Shown one piece after another: positions 58,628-64,000 of a stretch of 64,000 bases of DNA. Made by a program: the position numbers and the translations under genes. The first letter of the stretch is position 1, and every line of letters begins with the position of its first letter. The notes under the pieces are model-generated. The model had not been told where the DNA came from. It did not search any database and saw only the letters and a program-made list of their open reading frames with translations. Where the stretch lies: contig NZ_CP043627.1 of the NCBI RefSeq assembly GCF_016804325.1, positions 6,603,001 to 6,667,000 of the forward strand, read 5' to 3'. The stretch is from Methylobacterium aquaticum. GTDB lineage: Bacteria; Pseudomonadota; Alphaproteobacteria; Rhizobiales; Beijerinckiaceae.

Positions 58628-60079
58628 TCACGGCTCCCGGATCCCCTCATCCGCCACCTGCATCAGCGGGTACAGGAAATACGCGATCACCCGCTTCTGG
58701 CCGACCCGGACCTCGCCCTGCAAAGCCATGCCGGGGATCAGGCCGGCGCCCGCGGGCAGGGCGCGCAAGGCGGTATCGTCGAGGGCGATGCGGGCGCGGT
58801 AGAACAGGGCGGGGGGCTGGCCCGGGCCGGGATTGCCGCGGCCTTCCGCATCCGACGGGAAGGCGTCCCGGCTGACCGTGCGGACATGCCCTGAGACCGT
58901 GCCGTGCTTCTGGAACGGGAACGCGTCGAGCTTCACTCGGGCGGTCTGGCCCGCCGCGACGTGGCCGATGTCGCGGGGATGGATCATCACCTCGGCCTCC
59001 AGCGGGCTTCCCGCCGGCACCAGGGTGAACAGGGGCTCGGCCTGCTTGGCCACCGAGCCGGCGCCGCGCTGGGCGATGTCGAGGACGATGCCGTCGGCCG
59101 GCGCGGTGAGCGTGACGAGCTGACGGCGCAGGGTCGCCTTGCGCAGCTCTTCCGCCGCGACGATGCGCTTCTCGCGGGCTTCCGCCAGGTTTTCGAGCAC
59201 CGCGCGGCCGGTCTCGTCGAGGAAGGCCTGCCGTTGGGCGGTGGCCTTGGCGAGGTCGTGACGCGCCTCGGTTTGCGCGCCGCGGGTGCGCACCAGCGAG
59301 GCCTCGACGTCGAGGCGGGCGTCGCGGGTCTGCAGCAGGTTAAGCTTCGAGCCGATCTGCTGCTCCAGCAGCGTCGTGCGCATCCCCTCGATCTCCCGCA
59401 GGCCGTCGAGGCGGGCGAGCAGCACGCTCTCCTCGCGGCGGTTGCGAGCGAGGCTCGATTCGGCCCGGGCCAGGTCCTCGTCGAGGCCGCGCAGGCGGCT
59501 GTCGCGCAGCGCCCGGCGCTGCCGGGCGAGGCGGGCCTCCAGCGACTGTTCGGGGCGCGTCAGGTCGAAGGCGGCGTCCCTGTCCGCATCCTCGGCCTCG
59601 AGCCGCCGCACCAGGGCCTCCGCCGCGGCGAGCCGGGCGGTGAGCTGCTGCACGTCGGCCTCGCTGAAGGTCGGGTCGAGGACGGCCAGCGTCTCGCCGG
59701 CCCTGACCGACTGGCCGACCGTGACGGCGATCGAACGGATCGCCGCCGTCTCGAGCGGCTGGACGACGATGTTCGGCACCGTGGTGACGAGCCGGCCCCG
59801 CGCCGTGGCGATCTCGTCGATCTCCGACAGGCACGACCACGCGACGCCGGTCGCCAGGAGCGCCGCGACGGCATAGAGCGTCGCGCGGGCGACGCGGGGC
59901 GGCGCCCGTTCCTCGACCGCGAGCGCGTCGGGCTGGAACTCCGAGACCACGGCCGGCCGGCGCCGGGCCGGCAGCATCACCACCTCGCCGCGGGGCGGCG
60001 CCGTCTCGGGGGCCGGCCCTGAATCCGGGACCGAGGCGAGAGAGGGCCGGGCCGTATCGTCGGGCTTGGGAGCGCTCAT
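58628..60079 (-). CDS. Type I secretion membrane-fusion protein (HlyD family)
   Basis: This 483-aa periplasmic adaptor connects the ABC exporter to an outer-membrane TolC-like channel. It has a cytoplasmic Pro/Ala-rich lead of about 65 residues, one membrane helix (ATLYAVAALLATGVAWSCL), a biotinyl-lipoyl-like segment (IAVTVGQSVRAGETLAVLD), a long alpha-helical hairpin (about 160-330, rich in Arg/Glu/Leu), and a C-terminal beta-barrel (VMIHPRDIGHVAAGQTARVKLDAF split as usual). ATG at 60079 overlaps the exporter stop by four bases (ATGA). No outer-membrane partner gene is in the window. Confidence 0.94.
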   Translation of the reverse strand: MSAPKPDDTARPSLASVPDSGPAPETAPPRGEVVMLPARRRPAVVSEFQPDALAVEERAPPRVARATLYAVAALLATGVAWSCLSEIDEIATARGRLVTTVPNIVVQPLETAAIRSIAVTVGQSVRAGETLAVLDPTFSEADVQQLTARLAAAEALVRRLEAEDADRDAAFDLTRPEQSLEARLARQRRALRDSRLRGLDEDLARAESSLARNRREESVLLARLDGLREIEGMRTTLLEQQIGSKLNLLQTRDARLDVEASLVRTRGAQTEARHDLAKATAQRQAFLDETGRAVLENLAEAREKRIVAAEELRKATLRRQLVTLTAPADGIVLDIAQRGAGSVAKQAEPLFTLVPAGSPLEAEVMIHPRDIGHVAAGQTARVKLDAFPFQKHGTVSGHVRTVSRDAFPSDAEGRGNPGPGQPPALFYRARIALDDTALRALPAGAGLIPGMALQGEVRVGQKRVIAYFLYPLMQVADEGIREP

Positions 60080-62214
60080 GCGGCCTGCCTCGTCTGCTGG
60101 TTCCACAGGTGGCGGTAGGTCGTGCAGGAGGTCAGCAGCTGGTCGTGGCGCCCGGTCGCGACGAGGCGGCCGCCATCGATCACCAGGATCGCGTTGGCGT
60201 CGACCAGGGTGGCCAGTCGATGCGAGACGATCAGCACCGTGCGGCCGCGGGCGATGCGGCGCAGGTTGCGCCGGATGATCGCCTCGCTGTCGGGATCGAG
60301 CGCGCTCGTCGCCTCGTCGAGGATCAGGAGGCGCGGATCGGTGACGAGGGCCCGGGCGATGGCGAGCCGCTGGCGCTGCCCGCCTGAGAGGTTCGAGGCG
60401 TTCTCCTCCAGCATCGTCTCGAAGCCGCGCGGCAGGCGCTCGATGAACTCGTCGGCCCCGGCGGCGCGGGCGGCCTCGGCGATCTCCTCGAAGCTCGCCG
60501 AGGGCTTGGCCGCCGCGATGTTCTCCCGCACCGTGCCGCGGAACAGGAAGCTGTCCTGGAGCACCACCCCGACCTGGCGGCGCAAATGGGCGAGGTCGAT
60601 CTCGCGGATGTCGTGCCCGTCGAGGCGCACCAGCCCCTGCTGCACCGGATAGAGCCGCTGGATCAGCCGGGTGATGGTGGTCTTGCCCGAGCCGCTGCGC
60701 CCCACCACGCCGACGATGCTGCCGGCCTCCAGCGTGAAGGACACCGCATCGAGGGCCGGCGGCCGGTCGGGCCCATAGGCGAAGCGGACATCCTCGAAGG
60801 TGATCTCGCCGCGCACCGGCGGGCACAGGCCGCGGCTCGGCCCTTCCGCCTCGGGGGCCCGGTTCATCACCTCGCCGAGCATCCGGACCGACAGCGCCAC
60901 TTCCTGGTACTCGTGCGCCATGGTGAGCATCTGCACGAGCGGGCCCGAGACGCGGCCGGCCAGCATGTTGAAGGCGACGAGTGCGCCGACCGTCATCGAG
61001 CGGTCGAACACGTCGAGCGCCCCGAGCCCGATGATCGCCACCGAGGTGAGCTTTTCGAGCAAGCCCGTCACGGCCTGCGCGATGGCCGAGATGCGCTCGA
61101 CGCCGTAGCGCATCTGCACGGCCTGGGCGGAGGAATCCTCCCATTGCCGTCCCTGCAACGGCTCCATCGCCAGGGACTTGATGGTCCGCATGCCCTGGAC
61201 CGATTCGACCAGCAGCGCCTGGCGCTCGCCCTCCGCATCGTAGAGCGCCTGGAGCCGGCGCCGGAACGGCCCGATCAGGGCTGCGATGGTGAGCGCCACG
61301 AGGCCCGTGAAGGCGAGCACCACGAGCGTCAGCTTCGGGCTGTAGAGCAGCAGCACCGGGATGAAGACGAGGAGCGAGCAGGCATCGAGCGCGGTGGTGA
61401 GGAGCCGCCCGGTCAGGAATTCCCGCACCCGGGAGGCCTGCTGCATGTGCTTGACCAGGATGCCCGCCGGCACCTGCTCGAAATGCGCGAGCGGCAGGCC
61501 GAGGAGATGCGCGAAGGTCTTCACCGCGACCCGGATGTCGATGCGGTTCGAGGCGTAGAGCAGCAGGTAGCGCCTTAAGAAAGTGAAGCAGGCCTCGAAG
61601 ACCAGCGCCAGCACCACGCCGCCGGCCAGCACCGTGAGGGTGGCATAGGATTCGTGGGTCAGCACCCGGTCGATGACGAGCTGCGAGAAGAGCGGGACGG
61701 CCAGGCCGACGGCGTAGAGCGCGAGCGCCGCCACGATCACGTCGGAGAAGAGCCGGCGCTGGCGCAGGATCTCGGGCACGAACCACAGCAGACCGAAGGG
61801 CCGACGGCCGTCCGCGTTGCGCCGTCGCGCCTTCGGGCGCATCAGCAGCACCTCGCCGCCCCAGGCGGCGCAGAACGCCGCCTCGTCGAGGAGGAACGGT
61901 TCGTGCCGGGCGGCCTTGGGGTCGAACACGACCAGGCGCGGCGCCTCGGCGTTGCGGTCGGTGCCGGTGACGACGACCCAGTTGCCGTTCCTGAGATGAG
62001 CCAGCGCCGGGAAGGCGCCGCCGAGATCGGTGAGGCTCCTGAAGGACAGGCGGGTGCGGCCGGCCCTGAGGCCCACCTCCCGCGCCATCCGGGTCAGGCG
62101 CGGGCTCGAGACCGCCTCCTCCCCCACCGCGTAGGCGTGGGCGAGGCGTTCGGCATCGAGGTCGACGCCGTGGTGGCGCGCGACGGCGACGAGGCAGTGC
62201 AGTCCGGTATCCAC
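60076..62214 (-). CDS. Type I secretion ABC exporter with inactive C39-like domain
   Basis: This 712-aa protein pumps an unfolded substrate across the envelope. It has an N-terminal C39-like domain (1-125) with Thr3 at the place where C39 peptidases have the catalytic Cys (DTGLHC instead of DCG), as in HlyB-type exporters whose domain only binds substrate; then a six-helix membrane domain (about 155-430), and an ATPase with Walker A GRSGSGKTT (505-513), signature LSGGQRQR, Walker B LLILDEATSALD and switch VSHRLATL. The GTG at 62214 is 28 bp from the small upstream gene. Confidence 0.95.
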   Translation of the reverse strand: MDTGLHCLVAVARHHGVDLDAERLAHAYAVGEEAVSSPRLTRMAREVGLRAGRTRLSFRSLTDLGGAFPALAHLRNGNWVVVTGTDRNAEAPRLVVFDPKAARHEPFLLDEAAFCAAWGGEVLLMRPKARRRNADGRRPFGLLWFVPEILRQRRLFSDVIVAALALYAVGLAVPLFSQLVIDRVLTHESYATLTVLAGGVVLALVFEACFTFLRRYLLLYASNRIDIRVAVKTFAHLLGLPLAHFEQVPAGILVKHMQQASRVREFLTGRLLTTALDACSLLVFIPVLLLYSPKLTLVVLAFTGLVALTIAALIGPFRRRLQALYDAEGERQALLVESVQGMRTIKSLAMEPLQGRQWEDSSAQAVQMRYGVERISAIAQAVTGLLEKLTSVAIIGLGALDVFDRSMTVGALVAFNMLAGRVSGPLVQMLTMAHEYQEVALSVRMLGEVMNRAPEAEGPSRGLCPPVRGEITFEDVRFAYGPDRPPALDAVSFTLEAGSIVGVVGRSGSGKTTITRLIQRLYPVQQGLVRLDGHDIREIDLAHLRRQVGVVLQDSFLFRGTVRENIAAAKPSASFEEIAEAARAAGADEFIERLPRGFETMLEENASNLSGGQRQRLAIARALVTDPRLLILDEATSALDPDSEAIIRRNLRRIARGRTVLIVSHRLATLVDANAILVIDGGRLVATGRHDQLLTSCTTYRHLWNQQTRQAA

Positions 62215-62242
62215 GGCGGCGCCCGAGTGGTTTTGGGAGGGA

Positions 62243-62542
62243 TCAGGAGAAGTTCGGCGAGGTGTTGCGGCCCGGGCGGGCGCCTGCGAAGGGCACGGCC
62301 TCTTGCGGCGGCTGGCCCGGCTGGATCACGCCGGATTCGATCAGGCTGTTCTTGACCTGCTGCATCAGGTCGGCGGCATTGGCGAAGGCGTCGGCCGGCA
62401 GGATCAGGCGCTGGCGCAGGACCGGCACCGGGTTGCCGTGGATGTCGCGCTCCGACGGCGACAGGCTCATCAGGTCGACCCGGACGATCGAGCCGGTGAC
62501 GGTGATCTCGCTGATGCCGTCGGTGTAGGTTTCGTGAATCAT
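62243..62542 (-). CDS. Small hypothetical protein of the type I secretion locus
   Basis: This 99-aa acidic, soluble protein (MIHETYTDGISEITVTG, then IVRVDLMSLSPSERD, NPVPVLRQRLILPADAFANA, LMQQVKNSLIESGVI and a Pro-rich tail) lies immediately upstream of the exporter and reads in the same direction. I recognise similar small proteins in other type I secretion loci, and no function is known to me. The pattern of two short beta-rich halves and the fixed place in the operon suggest a role in secretion, chaperoning or expression of the substrate, but this is inference. Confidence 0.75.
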   Translation of the reverse strand: MIHETYTDGISEITVTGSIVRVDLMSLSPSERDIHGNPVPVLRQRLILPADAFANAADLMQQVKNSLIESGVIQPGQPPQEAVPFAGARPGRNTSPNFS

Positions 62543-62638
62543 GGGGTTTTCTCCAGTCGAGTGGCATTTTTTGAAAGACTCGGCAGAGTCGACGCCTGCC
62601 GCGTCCTGTCAGGCTATTGGGGAAAGAAGAGGCGCTTT

Positions 62639-62747
62639 CCCCTCCCCCTTGTGGGGAGGGGTTAGGGGTGGGGGTGGTGCAGGAGGCACCGCCTCGCTCT
62701 ATCCGGCACCACCCCCACCCCCAGCCCCTCCCCACAAGGGGGAGGGG
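62639..62747. repeat. Family C palindromic intergenic repeat, copy 2
   Basis: Inverted arms of about 42 bp (62639-62680 and 62706-62747) with a 25-bp loop. Each arm has the hairpin CCTCCCC-TTGTG-GGGAGG and the tract TTAGGGGTGGGGGTGG, matching copy 1 at 7683-7832 in layout. It lies between the end of the DUF4082 gene and the small secretion-locus gene. It may also end the DUF4082 transcript. Confidence 0.85.
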
Positions 62748-62797
62748 AGGCGCGCACTTTTCAAAAATTGAGAAGTGTTAGACTGAATTTTATGGAA

Positions 62798-64000
62798 TTA
62801 CGCCGCCGCCGACGGGTTGAAGACCACATCCACCCAGTAATTCGTCTTGTTGTAGGTGTTGGTCGGGAACAGGCTGGAGCTGCCATAGGCGTAGACGCCG
62901 TTGCCCGTGGCCGGCGCGGTGAGCGGGCCGCTCGTCACCGCGGTGGCGAAGCCGTTCGCGGTCTGCGAGTAGCGGCCGACACTGGTGTGGTACGAGGCCG
63001 TGTAGGTGGCGCCCGCGGTGAGCGCGACCGGGTTCGAGAAGGTGGCGGTCTGCCAGCCGCTGGCGGTCTCGCCCGTGAAGGTCGCGGTGGCGAGCTTCTG
63101 CCCGGTGCTCGACCACAGCGTGCCGGTATGCGTCCCGGTATCCTGGGTGCCCTTGTAGAACTTGATCGCGCTGACCGTGCCGGCGGTCGAGGCCTGGAAC
63201 TTCACGCCCAGCTCGACCGGATTGAGGTCGTTGGTGTTGGTCGCCGCCGGCGTCGCGGATGAGGAGAACAGGCTGACCGAGCCGGTGCTGGGCGCCAGCA
63301 CCGTGAGCGCGACGCTCGCCGACGAGGTGCCGCCGCGCCCGTCCGAGATCGCGTAGGTGAAGCCGGCCGACCCCGTGTAGTTGGCGGCCGGCGTGAAGGT
63401 GATGGTGGCGTTGGAATTGAGCGCGACCGTCCCGTTGGTCGCCCCGCTCACCCCCGTCACCGTCAGGGGATCGCCGTTCGGGTCGGTGTCGTTGGCGAGC
63501 AGCGTGGACGTGGAGAAGGTGACCGGGGTGTTCTTCGTGACCGCCGGGCCGGTGTCGTTGACGGCCGTCGGCGCCTGGTTGGCGGCGCTGCCGTTCGGAT
63601 TGAAGACGACGTCGACCCAGTAATTGGTGCTCTGGTAGGTGTTGGTCGGAAACAGGCTGGAGCTGCCATAGGCGTAGACGCCGTTGCCCGTGGCCGGCGC
63701 GGTGAGCGGGCCGTTCGTCACCGCGCTCGAGAAGCCGTTGGCGGTCGTCGAGTAGCGGCCGGCATTGGTGTGGTAGGAGGCGGTGTAGGTGGCGCCCGGC
63801 GTCAGCGTCACCGGGTTCGAGAAGGTGGCGGTCTGCCAGCCGCTCGCGCTCTCGCCCGTGAAGGTGGCGGTGGCGAGCACCTGGCCGCTGCTCGACCACA
63901 GCGTGCCGGTATGGGTGCCGGTATCCTGGGTGCCCTTGTAGAACTTGATCGCGCTGACCGTGCCGGCGGTCGAGGCCTGGAACTTCACGCCCAGCTCGAC
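62798..64000 (-). CDS. Repetitive DUF4082/cadherin-like secreted protein, C-terminal part
   Basis: The last 400 residues of a protein whose start lies beyond the window. It contains two DUF4082 domains (VSAIKFYKGTQDTGTHTGTL, SGWQTATFSNPV, ATYTASYHT, GNGVYAYGSSSLFPTNTY, NYWVDVVFNP) separated by a cadherin-like/Ig-like repeat (APTAVNDTGPAV, LLANDTDPNGDPLTVTGVSG, ITFTPAANYTGSAGFTYAIS). The repeat unit is 783 bp (261 aa) and near-identical in DNA. Such proteins are exported surface or extracellular proteins; the adjacent type I secretion operon on the same strand is the likely exporter. It ends in FNPSAAA without a recognisable RTX signal. Confidence 0.9.
   Translation of the reverse strand, partial: VELGVKFQASTAGTVSAIKFYKGTQDTGTHTGTLWSSSGQVLATATFTGESASGWQTATFSNPVTLTPGATYTASYHTNAGRYSTTANGFSSAVTNGPLTAPATGNGVYAYGSSSLFPTNTYQSTNYWVDVVFNPNGSAANQAPTAVNDTGPAVTKNTPVTFSTSTLLANDTDPNGDPLTVTGVSGATNGTVALNSNATITFTPAANYTGSAGFTYAISDGRGGTSSASVALTVLAPSTGSVSLFSSSATPAATNTNDLNPVELGVKFQASTAGTVSAIKFYKGTQDTGTHTGTLWSSTGQKLATATFTGETASGWQTATFSNPVALTAGATYTASYHTSVGRYSQTANGFATAVTSGPLTAPATGNGVYAYGSSSLFPTNTYNKTNYWVDVVFNPSAAA
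62811..63217 (-). repeat. Near-identical DUF4082 repeat, copy at the C-terminus
   Basis: This segment and 63594-64000 share near-identical DNA offset by exactly 783 bp; for instance, the CTGCCATAGGCG block is at 62880 and 63663 and the CTTGATCGCG block at 63161 and 63944. Differences are scattered single bases. The tract extends beyond the window. High identity points to recent duplication or ongoing homogenisation. Confidence 0.85.
63594..64000 (-). repeat. Near-identical DUF4082 repeat, second copy (cut by window end)
   Basis: Second copy of the 783-bp-period repeat; it continues past the window end, so more copies are expected upstream in the gene. Confidence 0.8.

Noticed and set aside
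58628..61786. Single fused 1052-aa product covering exporter and adaptor
   Set aside because: The upstream part is the exporter gene read in the wrong frame; the true adaptor starts at 60079 and the exporter occupies 60076-62214 in another frame.

Overview
The window is high-GC DNA that looks like the chromosome of an alphaproteobacterium. The gene set (NasS/NasT pair, IclR-linked branched-chain transporter, PepSY/TonB pair, GH15 trehalase-like enzyme, several GGDEF proteins, type I secretion with a DUF4082 protein) and the families of palindromic intergenic repeats fit a Methylobacterium-like member of the Hyphomicrobiales best. That placement is inference from gene style, since no rRNA or other marker is present. 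I saw no tRNA, rRNA, CRISPR array, insertion sequence or phage gene.

Layout. 1-3.0 kb: the end of a SAM methyltransferase and a membrane GGDEF-EAL protein. 3.6-7.6 kb: a leftward unit made of a cobalamin riboswitch, a TonB-dependent siderophore-type receptor and a PepSY membrane protein. 8.1-12.5 kb: a four-gene polyamine/iron-type ABC importer. 12.9-20.3 kb: a chemoreceptor, a lysine methyltransferase/glycosyltransferase pair, topoisomerase IB, and two signalling proteins with degenerate receiver domains. 20.3-26.8 kb: an IclR regulator divergent from a complete five-gene Liv-type importer. 26.9-35.7 kb: FKBP isomerase, trehalose-phosphatase, a GGDEF-EAL protein, a metallophosphatase, transketolase and a GH15 enzyme. 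35.8-38.3 kb: a frameshifted membrane-anchored protein and an orphan NasT-NasS nitrate-sensing pair. 38.9-46.3 kb: aminotransferase plus hydroxyacid dehydrogenase, an alpha/beta hydrolase, and a LysR-aspA-dctA aspartate/dicarboxylate cluster. 46.6-52.4 kb: a truncated P-loop kinase, a hypothetical exported protein, greA, carB and an SDR. 52.5-58.6 kb: surface polysaccharide genes (GtrA, GT4, NeuD-like acyltransferase, GT2-like, flippase) and a uridine-kinase-like protein. 58.6-64 kb: a type I secretion operon (small protein of unknown role, ABC exporter with an inactive C39-like domain, membrane-fusion protein) and, reading into it, the C-terminus of a repetitive DUF4082/cadherin-like secreted protein cut by the window end.

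Three families of long palindromic repeats fill many intergenic gaps: family A (three copies), family B (four copies plus a core-only copy) and family C (two copies). They are the most evident structure not explained by genes. The most interesting functional points are the cobalamin riboswitch in front of a siderophore-type receptor, the NasT regulator without its phosphoacceptor next to a soluble NasS, and the T1SS locus with its 783-bp near-identical repeat.
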